Origin: an uncultured Eubacteriales bacterium
GTDB taxonomy: Bacteria; Bacillota; Clostridia; Christensenellales; Pumilibacteraceae
Assembly (NCBI GenBank): GCA_900543755.1
Contig: UQSP01000006.1
Coordinates: 1 to 61,318 of the forward strand
Direction of reading: 5' to 3'
Length of the DNA: 61,318 nt
Under the pieces are notes generated by a model. That model did not search any database. It was not told where the DNA came from and saw nothing but the letters and a program-made list of their open reading frames with translations. The translations under genes and the position numbers were made by a program. Position 1 is the stretch's first letter, and the number at the start of each line of letters is the position of its first letter. Below, in pieces: positions 8,625-17,914 of this stretch.

Positions 8625-9623
8625 TCAAAGCTTGGAAAAGTCGATTTCGCGCCTTGCTCCTTTTGAGGCATACAGCTCCAACACGGTTTTGACGGCCTTA
8701 TAAGCTTCGGTTACGCCCACGGGGAAATCCTCGCCGCGGGTAACGTGATCGTAAAAATCGCGTATAAGGTGAAGGTGTCCGTTGCCCCAGTAATCTTTGG
8801 CGATTATGTCGATCTTTTCGTTTACCGCAACAGGCAAACCCGCACCGTCGTAAACCTTGTTGCCCACTGCCGTATACTGTCCTTTGTCAGTAGCGAGGGA
8901 TATTATTACGGGTGAATTAAATGCGTTGGCGGTAGTTGCGTAAAACGTAGCCTTTGTGCCGGACTTAAACTCGACATATATTTCAGCAGTATCTTCTTCG
9001 TCGATAACGCCCTTAAGGTGGTTATTCCCCACCGAGCCCGTTACGGCAATCGGTTCGCCCAGCATCCAGATAATAAGGTCAAGCGTGTGGATAGCCTGGT
9101 TCATCATGACTCCTCCGCCCTCGGTCTTACGCCTGCCGCGCCAATCGGTTTCCTTATAGTATTTTTCGTCACGCGCCCAGGGAACCGTTGCAAAAATGCC
9201 TTTAGCTCCCTCGGTTTCGCATAAAGCCTTAAGCTTTTCGTTGGTCTCAAGGTACCGGTTCTGAAAACATATTCCTATTTTGGCGCTGCTTAAGTCGGCG
9301 GCTTTTTTAAGCTCATAATACTGCTCGTCGCTGATGCAGACGGGTTTTTCGCACAAAACGTTTATTCCGCGATTAAGGGCGGCGATACTCATTTCCGCGT
9401 GCTCGTAATGAGGAGTACAAACGTGAACGGAATCGGGTTTTGCTTTATCCATCATTACGGTATAGTCGGTGTAAACTTTGCAGTCAAGACCGAAATCGTC
9501 GCGCAGTTTTGCTGCTTTTTCTTCGCTTCTGTCGCAAAGTGCGATAACGTCGTGCCCGAGATGTTTTAAAACGTCCAGATGAGTTTTGGCAATGCTGCCG
9601 CAACCGATTAGCGCTACTTTCAT
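8625..9623 (-). CDS. Gfo/Idh/MocA family oxidoreductase
   Basis: An NAD(P)-dependent sugar or inositol dehydrogenase-type enzyme of 332 residues. The N-terminal Rossmann domain has KVALIGCGSIAKTHLD (GxGxxA form), and the catalytic lysine sits in NVLCEKPVC near residue 97. The C-terminal alpha/beta domain carries GRRKTEGGGVMMNQAIHTLDL, typical of substrate binding in this superfamily. The exact substrate is unknown; co-transcription with uxuA suggests a uronic acid or a sugar released with it. A GGAGG ribosome-binding site precedes the ATG, and a promoter with two GCAAT operator arms lies directly upstream. Confidence 0.88.
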   Translation of the reverse strand: MKVALIGCGSIAKTHLDVLKHLGHDVIALCDRSEEKAAKLRDDFGLDCKVYTDYTVMMDKAKPDSVHVCTPHYEHAEMSIAALNRGINVLCEKPVCISDEQYYELKKAADLSSAKIGICFQNRYLETNEKLKALCETEGAKGIFATVPWARDEKYYKETDWRGRRKTEGGGVMMNQAIHTLDLIIWMLGEPIAVTGSVGNNHLKGVIDEEDTAEIYVEFKSGTKATFYATTANAFNSPVIISLATDKGQYTAVGNKVYDGAGLPVAVNEKIDIIAKDYWGNGHLHLIRDFYDHVTRGEDFPVGVTEAYKAVKTVLELYASKGARREIDFSKL

Positions 9624-9646
9624 TTTTCAATACCTCCGCCTTTACT

Positions 9647-9715
9647 ATTTTAACACTTTTAACGATAATTTACAAAATAAATATATTGCATATCGCGCTT
9701 AATTTTTTGCAATAT
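9647..9715 (-). promoter_or_regulatory. Promoter and inverted-repeat operator of the Gfo-uxuA operon
   Basis: Reading the minus strand: -35 TTGTAA (9675-9670), 17 bp, -10 TAAAAT (9652-9647). Upstream, ATATTGCA (9683-9690) and TGCAATAT (9708-9715) form a perfect 8-bp inverted repeat with a 17-bp spacer, 7 bp from the -35. This is the place expected for an activator. Similar boxes occur at 22769-22789 and 25461-25497. Confidence 0.7.
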
Positions 9716-9900
9716 GTAGTTAAAAAAAAGCCTTCCTGAATTTCATTTTTTACTGATTTATTAAAACCAAATCGTTTTATCATTTAAACCATTTTTGCAA
9801 TGCGTAAAACTTTATTTGTTGCGACGTAATACCGCGGAAAAACTTTGCCGAATACAACAATGATTTTTAAAAAGCATATAAATATATTTTTTATTTTCAA

Positions 9901-9938
9901 CGTATTACGCCCGCGGCTGAAACCGCGGGCATAATACG
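9901..9938 (-). terminator. Strong hairpin downstream of the LamG gene
   Basis: CGTATTACGCCCGCGG (9901-9916) pairs with CCGCGGGCATAATACG (9923-9938), 16 pairs with one wobble or mismatch depending on strand. No uninterrupted T-run follows on the minus strand, so it is either a weak terminator or a 3'-end stabiliser for the 8-kb transcript. The 180 bp from 9721 to 9900 are A+T-rich and hold nothing else I recognise. Confidence 0.6.
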
Positions 9939-9979
9939 AGAAGTATGATTAAGAAGTCGATAAATCAATTCTATTTTTC

Positions 9980-12900
9980 TCAGGCTTTGAAGTAATTCAT
10001 GAGTCCGAGAATTTTCGAAGCGTCAAGCGCGCTGTCGATAAGCACGATGTCGTCCACGGTGTGAGTATTGTTCTCATACCATTGGAAAACGCCGTTCTTG
10101 TAATCTCCGCCCTCGGAACCCGACACTTCGACGCCTCTGCCGATGCCGATAAAGGAGGTCTTTTCGGGATTGGACAGCGACACCGCGTCGTCAACGGTCA
10201 AGGTCGACGTAGCCGCAAGCGCAAAGTTGACGTACACGTTTACCACGCACTTGCCTGCGCCACGGGTGAAAGAGAATGTAAAGTTAGTCCACTTATCGGT
10301 ATACCGGTCGGTGTTTTTAACAGTCATAAAGTTAGTAGTTCCGTTCATTCTCATGCGGATTGTGTTTTGTCTTATCGACGCAGTAACACCGCTTGCAGAT
10401 GCGGGGTCGGTAGTCGCAAACAAGACGATACCCGATCCGTCTGCGTCAAGCGCGGTTGTAAAGTCCATTTTAAGCCACATGGAAACGGTAAAGCTGTTAA
10501 CGCCGGGGTCAAAGCCGTTTACGTCGTAATACATGGACTTGCTGTTAATCTGGATTGCCTTATCTTCGCCGCCCTCTCTTCCCTCCACAACCGAGGAGGT
10601 TGCAGCGGAATTAAGCGCCATGGTAATGCCCGAATCGGCAATAGCATTAGCGGTAGTACCGTCGTTAAAGCCGAAATCGGCCTTTACGGAAGAAACGTCG
10701 ATGGAATAGCTTTGCAAAACGCCGTTAAGATAAGCCTCGGCTATATCTACGGGAACAATCCCTTTGGTAACTGCGAACGCCGCGGAGGTAAGTCCGAAAG
10801 AATTTGCGTCTACGGGAGGATACCCCGTGAAGGACGAAGTTTGACCTTTCGCTTCAAGATTGTAGCCGCCCAGCACGAAATTCTTGCTTGCGCCGTAATC
10901 GAAAGCAAGGTCTTCGGTAAGCACAGTGGTTTTGGTTCCCACAAGCTCCCCGTCGGCGTAAACAGTAATGGTAATCGATTTGGAAGCCGAACGGTCAAAA
11001 TGGAACACGAAATTCGTCCATTCGTTATACTTGGTAAAGTCACCGCTTATATCGACGCTTGAACCAGCATTCACGCCGGCAAACTTAAACCTGATTCTAT
11101 TAGTGTTGACATAACAGGTTATGCCGTCCCAGAAATCGGCGTTTGCGGTAGAAAACAGCGCGTAGCCCCCGCCGCTTTCGCAATTTGATATGTTTCCGAA
11201 AGTGGCGGATACCGTAAAGCTGTCGGTGCCGAGTTCCACCCCGGCAAACACTTTACCGCCTTGCGTGTCGGTGCTGTATGTCGTACCCGTAAGGCTAAGC
11301 GTTTCAACGTTATTTATAAGAGATTCCGTGTAGGAAACTTTAACGGTTTTGCTGACTCCGCTTGCGGAAATCTCGATTTCGGCAGGCAACGAATTCGCTT
11401 GTTCCGCGGTTAAGGTGATAAGATAATCGCCGGCTGTTTCTCCTGCGGTGACGTAAGAATTGATTTCACCGAAATCGACGCCGCCCACGCCTACCAGTCC
11501 TTCAGCATCGGCGGAAACGCGCACGCTGTGAACTATCTGATTGTCGGCATTGAGTTCAAGGTCGAAAATCTCAATCTCGTCAACATAAAGTTCTCCCATT
11601 TTGACGTACTTGATTATGAAGGACTTGGTGATTCCGAGATAAGTGTAATTTACGGTTACGCCTTCCGCCCCTGCGAAAGTATCGAGATCTTCTGCGGGAA
11701 TGCTAAGCACATATTTGCCGTCGGACAGAGAGATGTAATCCGCCGCAACGCCGTCGAAAGCAATGTCCGAAGTAATTGCGGTAACCTGAGGATAAACTTT
11801 ATTAATTACAAGGTCCTGCGTATATCCGCTTTCAATATCGGGAGTGTTGTAATCAAACAATACGTCCTCAGCGACAAAGGTAGTACTTTCCTTCATTGAC
11901 TCGATGTAGCCGTCAATCGCCTGAACCTGTTGGGCATTCATGTAGCCGCGGTAGAACATAAAGTCGTCGTATCTGACGTCCACGTTCGTTGATGCAGGAT
12001 AATTGCCGGTATCGGGATTGCAACCGGGCGCGCCGATGCCTATTGTGCCGTATCCGTCAACGTCAAGGCTGACGTCGGAAGCGACATTAAACTCTTTGGA
12101 AGTATAAACAAGCACGCCGTCGACATAGGTGCTTACGACCAATTTTCCTTCCACGGTGCGGTTAAACACAAAAGTCCATCTTTGCCAATCTTCGCTTATC
12201 GCAGCCAATACGACGTCAGTACCGCCAGCGTCACGCTCTGAAAGCACTTTAATCTGATAAGTGTCAGCTCTCATTCTTATCGAGAAACCGTTTGTTCCGT
12301 CAATATTTCCGGTAGCCACTATTGCGGTGGCATATCCGTCGCCTGCAAGATTTTTAAGGTCCGCACCGTTTATCATCGTGGAAATCACAAAGCTGTCGGT
12401 ACCTAAAACTGCTTCCACCTTAGACGCGCGTTTCTGCATATTTGCAACATAAGCCTGATCGCCCGTATAGTCATCGTCGGCTGCATATACGGCGCCGTTG
12501 GTGTTTGCAACTCCGCTTCCCGCATAATTAATAAGGCTGCCGTCGAAATTCAAGTAAATTTCCGTTTTTTCGGCAACGTCAGCCACCGTCCAGCTGATAT
12601 AGTTTACGGTGAAGCTGCTTCCGATGGACGCCCCGTCGGTCACGACTTTGGTAGCGGTTATCTGATGCGAAGCCGCGCTTTCCATTTGGGTTGCCGGCAC
12701 TACGAAGTTGTAGGTGCCGTCGCCGTTGTCGGATGCGATAAAGGGCGCAAACGTAACGCCGGTAACGGGTACGGAGTGTGCCGAATCCGCATAAACGCCT
12801 ACCTTGAACTCGTAATTGTCGCCGGTCTTATCGGTAGTGTAAAGCGTGATTGCGTCGGTATCAAGATAAAGCTGATTCAACGGAGCATAGCTTATGGTGA

Positions 12901-15900
12901 ATTCCTTGGTTACGCCGTTGATTGTGACGCTGACGGTTTTGCCGCCCACAAAAGCTTCAAGGCTGTCGTAGGAAATGCTGACGGTATAAACGCCGTTGTC
13001 TTCGCTGACGGTTGCGCCTGCGGGCAGTCCGTCAAACGATGCGCCGGTGATTACCGCTTCGTTGTGAAGTTTGGTAATGTCAAGCGTAGTAACGTATGTT
13101 TCGTTTTCGACGACGTCGGTGTAAGAAATGACCTTGTCGCCCGCCGTCCAGCCGTATTTGGCCACGATGTCGCCGTAATAGTTGTCAAGTCCCTCTACCT
13201 CGTAATCGGTAAGAGCCTTACGGATAAACATGAAGTTATCCACAACCGCGCTCTTATCTGCCCAGGCAAGGTTGCCGCCGAGGTAAACGATGCCCGTGCC
13301 CAGAGACTGGCCTTCGGTGAACCAGAACGACTTTGTCTCGATATACTCGCCGTCGAGATAAAGCGCAACGGTTATTTTTTCAGGCGTGACATAGGGTGCC
13401 GCCGGCGAAGACGAACTTACGGGATTGCCCTGTGCGTCGTACTTGCTGTTGGTCATTGTGTGCTCGGGATCGAACTCTACCCCGCGGGTCACAACCAGAG
13501 TGTAACGCTGCCACTGATCGATTTTGAGTTTTCCTGTAGTGCCTTCGAAGTAGAATCCCTGATCGTTTCTGCCCAGCTGAATGCGCAGTCTGTTTTGTCC
13601 GCCGTGCGCGGAAAGCTGGAAGGTGCAGGGATCGGAGTCGTTGTTCTTGGTGGAAGTCACGATTTCGTAAGCCGCGTTACTGCCCGCATAAGAAGCGGAA
13701 TCGAGTTTAACGTCCAGCGAAATGGTGAAGCTGTCGGTGCCAAGCAGCAGATTTTCGATGCCGACCGTGTTGTTTACAGTATTGATGTTAAGCGCCTTAT
13801 CGCCCGAATAGCTGCCTTCTCTATCGGAATAAGAAGCGGATTCGCCGCGAACGGGTGCCGTTTCATGATTTCCGACGTAATCGGTGAGATTTTCGTCAAA
13901 GTCGTAGTAAGCTTCAAGCGAGGCGAAAATTCCGTTAAGCTGGTCATCGGAAAGCACCTTTCTGGTAACGGTGAACTCTGCCGCTTCAGCGTCCGCAACG
14001 GTAACGGAAACTACTTTCTCATAAGTAAGAGCTTCAAACACGGCCGCAGGTACGTTAAATGTATAAGTGCCGTCGCCGTTAGCTGTAGCATAGTCGGTCC
14101 AGTCGCCGAACTGAACGTTTTCAGCAATGGGAGTAGACAGCGACTGATCCGCATAAACGCCTACGGTGAACACGTAATTGTCGCCGGTCTTATCGTTTGC
14201 CCAGAATTCGAATCCTTCACTATCGAGGTATATCTTTTCAAGCGGAGTATAAGAAATCCTGACTTGTTTGGTTATGCCGTTATAAGTATAGGTGGAAGTA
14301 AGTCCTGCTTTGAATATCGACAAGTCGTCAACGCCCACGCTGAAGAGGAAGTAACCGGTATCGCCTTCGCCCATATGGGTGATGAAGTCAGCGATTTCTT
14401 CGCCGAAAGTCACCTGCGTGTCGTCAAGACGCACCGTGCTGCCGTCCGCGAGATAAGCGTTAACCACGAACTGAGTGCTGAATCCGTCGGTATCCACGTC
14501 GGAGAAGTCAAACGCAATGTCGTCCATCCTGAACGCGTTGGCAAGGTTAATTTCACCGACATACTGAACGAAGTTATAAATATCGTTCTGAGTCAGTACT
14601 CCGTTGTATAACATGAAGTCGTCAATACCGACTTTGTTGCTGAGATAATTTGCGCCCTGAGCATTACCGTCGTCAACACCGCCCGCGCCTATACCGAACA
14701 CGGATCCTACAGCGCCGTCAAGAGAAACGTTCGACGCAAGAGCGAACTGTTTGGTATATATAAGTTTGGCGTCTATATAAACCGAAACGTTAAGGGTATT
14801 GGCGACTCTGCGGTCAAAAGTCACGGTCCACCTCTGCCAGCCGTCGATAGCACCCAGTACGGCATCGGTTCCTTGAGCGTCGTTCTGGCCAAGTACTTTT
14901 ATCTGGAAAGCATTTGGTTTAGCTCCCGTAGAATCGTATCTTACTCTTACCGAGAAGCCTTCGTTGTCGTCAACGTTACCCGTACCGAACAATATAAGCG
15001 CATATCCGTTGCTTGCGGTATATTGACAGTTTTTGATATCGTCACCGTTTATCATCATGGAAACGGTAAAGCTTTTTATGCCCACAGTAGCATTGTCATT
15101 GTCAAGCTTCAGCGCGCGGTTTTTCATATCGAGCGTATAATATCTGTTAGTGGAGTAAGAACCGCTCATCGCGCCGTATTCGGCTTCACCGCGACGCATT
15201 GAAGCGTTAAATCCTTTTAATGAGTCAAGGCCTTCGTCGAAGTTGACGTAAGAAAGTATTTTGCTGTCGTCAAAAGCCTCGGCGGAAGGTTCGATATAAA
15301 CAACGTTAATCTGTCCCGATGCAGTACCGGCGCTTATGTTGAACGGCTTATTTTCATCGATTGCTTCTACTACCGATTGCGGCAAAGTAAGCGTATAAGT
15401 TCCTCCGGTCTTGTTGGCTACTGCGCCCGTGTAACCGTCGGCAACTATGTCTTCCGTTACGGCAATAGCGCCGTCGGGCACATAGAAAGCATTGAATTCT
15501 GCCGAATAATTACCGCCGCTTAAATCCAAACCTTTGACAAACACAACGTCGCTTGCATAAATCTTTTCAGGAGCAAAACCCGTTTCGTCGAAGTTAAGAT
15601 AATTTTCAATGACTCGGGAGCCTTCGTTACCAAGGTTAAGCTTATCGTATCTAACCGAAAAGCTGCTTTTATCCTCGTTGGTTGCAAACTTTGTCAGCGC
15701 GGCAATACCGCAATTTTCGGGAGCCGTTTCAAGGCCGAACAACGACCAGGGTATTCTTGCCTCAATGATATATCCGTCACTTGTAATGTTTGAAACGATA
15801 CTTATTTCGGAAACCAAAGAAGAATCTTCTTTCCACGAGAAACCGTTTTCTGCGGCTTCATCCGAATAGACATAATAACGGGCGGATTCGTCTGCATACA

Positions 15901-17899
15901 ACCTTACCTGATAAGTATTTGCAGAAGAAAGCGTTTCGCCGAAATTGAAGTACATTTCTACGCCGGAACCCCACTGAGTGTCCGTATTAACCAAGGCGTC
16001 TTTGATTTCGATGCCGACGTACATTGCCTTTTGATTAAGCGCAAATACAAAATCCGATTCAACGTTGCCTATGCCGCTTGCAGCCTTAGTTACTATATGA
16101 TTAAGTCCTGAGTAAACGTTATCGTCAAGAATTCCGTCAAGAGTAAAGTTACCGTCATAACTTACGTTAAACTGAGCATCGGCACCGTTTGCGGTAACCG
16201 TTGCTTTTCTCGTAGTGTCGAAATAAGATATATCTTCTTTAGGTATAGAAATAATATATGTGCCGTCCGACCTATCGGTAACGCTGACGTTTTCCGCTTC
16301 CCCGAAATCAAATATCGCTCCGATAACGGCAGGCTTTTCGGTGGTAAATCCGGAAAGAGTTATGGCGTCGGAAGACGAAACAGTGACTATGCGTTCATAA
16401 GCGGTTCCGTCTGAATTAAGGTCCGCTTTACTTAATGCCACTTCCGAAACGGAAATTCCGTTAGGTATAAATCCGCTGTCTTTGGTAAACAGGAAGAAAG
16501 ACTGCTGAGGATTTACGTTATGCGAATTGTTGCCGAAAACGTCACTGCCCGTGACGGAAATATATTGCCATTCGGGAGAAGACGTAGCGGTCGCGCTTTC
16601 GCAATGGTAAATACAAGCTAAGATTGCAGCCTGATTTTTCATGTTGTCTTCCGTCACGCCTATGGACGACCAGGGCAAGAAAATCTCTCCCTGCCAGCCG
16701 TCGGTTTCGGAGCTGTTCATAACACCGTTTTTAACGCTGCCCGCAATCCGTGCCGGGAAATAAGTAGACTTATACGGATACTCGGAATTCAAATTTACCT
16801 GATATCTGTCCCCGGGGCCGCCCACGTTGTAACGAATCTGAATTACGTTTTCTTCGTTAAGAGTGGTAGTTCCGTTTCCCGCGACAAACAACTCGACACC
16901 CGTATTATATTTTATGGCTCTGTCTTCACTGTAATAAACGTCATTGTCGTTGCTGTCAAGTCCGATATACAGTCCCTTATCGGTCATAAGAGTGTTTATG
17001 GTGAGTGAAATACCCGTATTGTTGTGAGTAAAGGTTTTGCCTTTGCCCGCGCTGATAAATTCCGTCCACTCTTCCTCGTCCAGCACGCCGTCAATGTTCA
17101 TAAAGTCATCGTAAACAGCGGTGTTTACATCCACGTAAGAATATTTGTCTTCTATATATCCGTCGTTAGATACTGCTTTCCAGCTGCCTACTCCGACGTG
17201 CGAAGTCCCCGCAAAAAAGGTGTTCTCCTCACGGACGTCATCGTCGTATCCCAACGCCTGCACGAAAGAAGCGGTGTATTGAATGACGTCGGAAGATTCC
17301 ACGCCCAAAAGTTCCCACGAAACGGCGATTTCGGCGGTATACCCCACGCTGTCCTTAGCCTCGGAGTTCATGGTTCCGTTAATTACGGCAGCTCCTGCGT
17401 ATTTGCCTTTTGCTTTAGCAGAGGCCCACTTGTTTCCTGCAGCATTAGGACGATAATATTCGATAGCTACTTCGTTTCCTTCGCCCGTCGGCGCAAGACG
17501 AACGCTTACGCAACCTTTCTCAAGCGCAAAATGATCAAGCGTGGTAAGATAGACTTCGACGCCGCTGTTTCTGGACTGACGTCTTCCGGGATTATAGAAA
17601 AGCGCGTTGTCCTTTACGTCGAAAGCAAAATAGACGCCGTTTTCACCCAAGTATGTATAGACGTCCATCTTTTTGCCGTTAGCCGTATTTTCCGCCGTCA
17701 GTCTATTTTTACTGTTGGTCCATACATCCTCATCCAGCACGCCGTCAATAGTCATATTTTCATCTATCGACATTATATAGTTTTCATTTACGCCGTTGAA
17801 ATCGGTATATTCTCCAAGGGGCGAAACCTTGCCGCAAGCGAAAATACTTAAAGATATAAGGAACGTAAGTAAAACAACTAAAAAAGTTTTCTTTTTCAT
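9980..17899 (-). CDS. Giant surface lipoprotein with CBM9-like and LamG domains
   Basis: A 2,639-residue secreted protein of unknown precise role, probably a glycan-binding scaffold on the cell surface. A lipoprotein signal ends at Cys22 (SLSIFAC). Three CBM9/DOMON-like sugar-binding modules follow, each opening with a (T/N)(I/L)DG(V/I)LD motif near residues 48, 267 and 586. Five LamG/concanavalin-A-like modules start near residues 883, 1330, 1780, 2196 and 2406, separated by repeated Ig-like linkers such as DKTGDNY(V/E)F(T/K)VGVYAD. I see no catalytic domain, dockerin, S-layer motif or sortase signal. It follows the GH43 gene after 15 bp and is probably co-transcribed, suggesting that it holds substrate for that enzyme. 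It contains no transmembrane helix beyond the signal. Confidence 0.85.
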   Translation of the reverse strand: MKKKTFLVVLLTFLISLSIFACGKVSPLGEYTDFNGVNENYIMSIDENMTIDGVLDEDVWTNSKNRLTAENTANGKKMDVYTYLGENGVYFAFDVKDNALFYNPGRRQSRNSGVEVYLTTLDHFALEKGCVSVRLAPTGEGNEVAIEYYRPNAAGNKWASAKAKGKYAGAAVINGTMNSEAKDSVGYTAEIAVSWELLGVESSDVIQYTASFVQALGYDDDVREENTFFAGTSHVGVGSWKAVSNDGYIEDKYSYVDVNTAVYDDFMNIDGVLDEEEWTEFISAGKGKTFTHNNTGISLTINTLMTDKGLYIGLDSNDNDVYYSEDRAIKYNTGVELFVAGNGTTTLNEENVIQIRYNVGGPGDRYQVNLNSEYPYKSTYFPARIAGSVKNGVMNSSETDGWQGEIFLPWSSIGVTEDNMKNQAAILACIYHCESATATSSPEWQYISVTGSDVFGNNSHNVNPQQSFFLFTKDSGFIPNGISVSEVALSKADLNSDGTAYERIVTVSSSDAITLSGFTTEKPAVIGAIFDFGEAENVSVTDRSDGTYIISIPKEDISYFDTTRKATVTANGADAQFNVSYDGNFTLDGILDDNVYSGLNHIVTKAASGIGNVESDFVFALNQKAMYVGIEIKDALVNTDTQWGSGVEMYFNFGETLSSANTYQVRLYADESARYYVYSDEAAENGFSWKEDSSLVSEISIVSNITSDGYIIEARIPWSLFGLETAPENCGIAALTKFATNEDKSSFSVRYDKLNLGNEGSRVIENYLNFDETGFAPEKIYASDVVFVKGLDLSGGNYSAEFNAFYVPDGAIAVTEDIVADGYTGAVANKTGGTYTLTLPQSVVEAIDENKPFNISAGTASGQINVVYIEPSAEAFDDSKILSYVNFDEGLDSLKGFNASMRRGEAEYGAMSGSYSTNRYYTLDMKNRALKLDNDNATVGIKSFTVSMMINGDDIKNCQYTASNGYALILFGTGNVDDNEGFSVRVRYDSTGAKPNAFQIKVLGQNDAQGTDAVLGAIDGWQRWTVTFDRRVANTLNVSVYIDAKLIYTKQFALASNVSLDGAVGSVFGIGAGGVDDGNAQGANYLSNKVGIDDFMLYNGVLTQNDIYNFVQYVGEINLANAFRMDDIAFDFSDVDTDGFSTQFVVNAYLADGSTVRLDDTQVTFGEEIADFITHMGEGDTGYFLFSVGVDDLSIFKAGLTSTYTYNGITKQVRISYTPLEKIYLDSEGFEFWANDKTGDNYVFTVGVYADQSLSTPIAENVQFGDWTDYATANGDGTYTFNVPAAVFEALTYEKVVSVTVADAEAAEFTVTRKVLSDDQLNGIFASLEAYYDFDENLTDYVGNHETAPVRGESASYSDREGSYSGDKALNINTVNNTVGIENLLLGTDSFTISLDVKLDSASYAGSNAAYEIVTSTKNNDSDPCTFQLSAHGGQNRLRIQLGRNDQGFYFEGTTGKLKIDQWQRYTLVVTRGVEFDPEHTMTNSKYDAQGNPVSSSSPAAPYVTPEKITVALYLDGEYIETKSFWFTEGQSLGTGIVYLGGNLAWADKSAVVDNFMFIRKALTDYEVEGLDNYYGDIVAKYGWTAGDKVISYTDVVENETYVTTLDITKLHNEAVITGASFDGLPAGATVSEDNGVYTVSISYDSLEAFVGGKTVSVTINGVTKEFTISYAPLNQLYLDTDAITLYTTDKTGDNYEFKVGVYADSAHSVPVTGVTFAPFIASDNGDGTYNFVVPATQMESAASHQITATKVVTDGASIGSSFTVNYISWTVADVAEKTEIYLNFDGSLINYAGSGVANTNGAVYAADDDYTGDQAYVANMQKRASKVEAVLGTDSFVISTMINGADLKNLAGDGYATAIVATGNIDGTNGFSIRMRADTYQIKVLSERDAGGTDVVLAAISEDWQRWTFVFNRTVEGKLVVSTYVDGVLVYTSKEFNVASDVSLDVDGYGTIGIGAPGCNPDTGNYPASTNVDVRYDDFMFYRGYMNAQQVQAIDGYIESMKESTTFVAEDVLFDYNTPDIESGYTQDLVINKVYPQVTAITSDIAFDGVAADYISLSDGKYVLSIPAEDLDTFAGAEGVTVNYTYLGITKSFIIKYVKMGELYVDEIEIFDLELNADNQIVHSVRVSADAEGLVGVGGVDFGEINSYVTAGETAGDYLITLTAEQANSLPAEIEISASGVSKTVKVSYTESLINNVETLSLTGTTYSTDTQGGKVFAGVELGTDSFTVSATFGNISNCESGGGYALFSTANADFWDGITCYVNTNRIRFKFAGVNAGSSVDISGDFTKYNEWTNFVFHFDRSASKSITITVYADGELVGTKTTVLTEDLAFDYGASKNFVLGGYNLEAKGQTSSFTGYPPVDANSFGLTSAAFAVTKGIVPVDIAEAYLNGVLQSYSIDVSSVKADFGFNDGTTANAIADSGITMALNSAATSSVVEGREGGEDKAIQINSKSMYYDVNGFDPGVNSFTVSMWLKMDFTTALDADGSGIVLFATTDPASASGVTASIRQNTIRMRMNGTTNFMTVKNTDRYTDKWTNFTFSFTRGAGKCVVNVYVNFALAATSTLTVDDAVSLSNPEKTSFIGIGRGVEVSGSEGGDYKNGVFQWYENNTHTVDDIVLIDSALDASKILGLMNYFKA

Positions 17900-17914
17900 T
17901 TATGACTTCCCTCC

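Noticed and set aside
12665..14611. A 648-codon open frame on the plus strand opposite the giant lipoprotein gene, with others at 10061-11062 and 17024-17851
   Set aside because: They are shadows of the minus-strand gene: no ribosome-binding sites, no recognisable domains, and compositions typical of antisense frames. The minus-strand product has a lipoprotein signal and repeated known folds.
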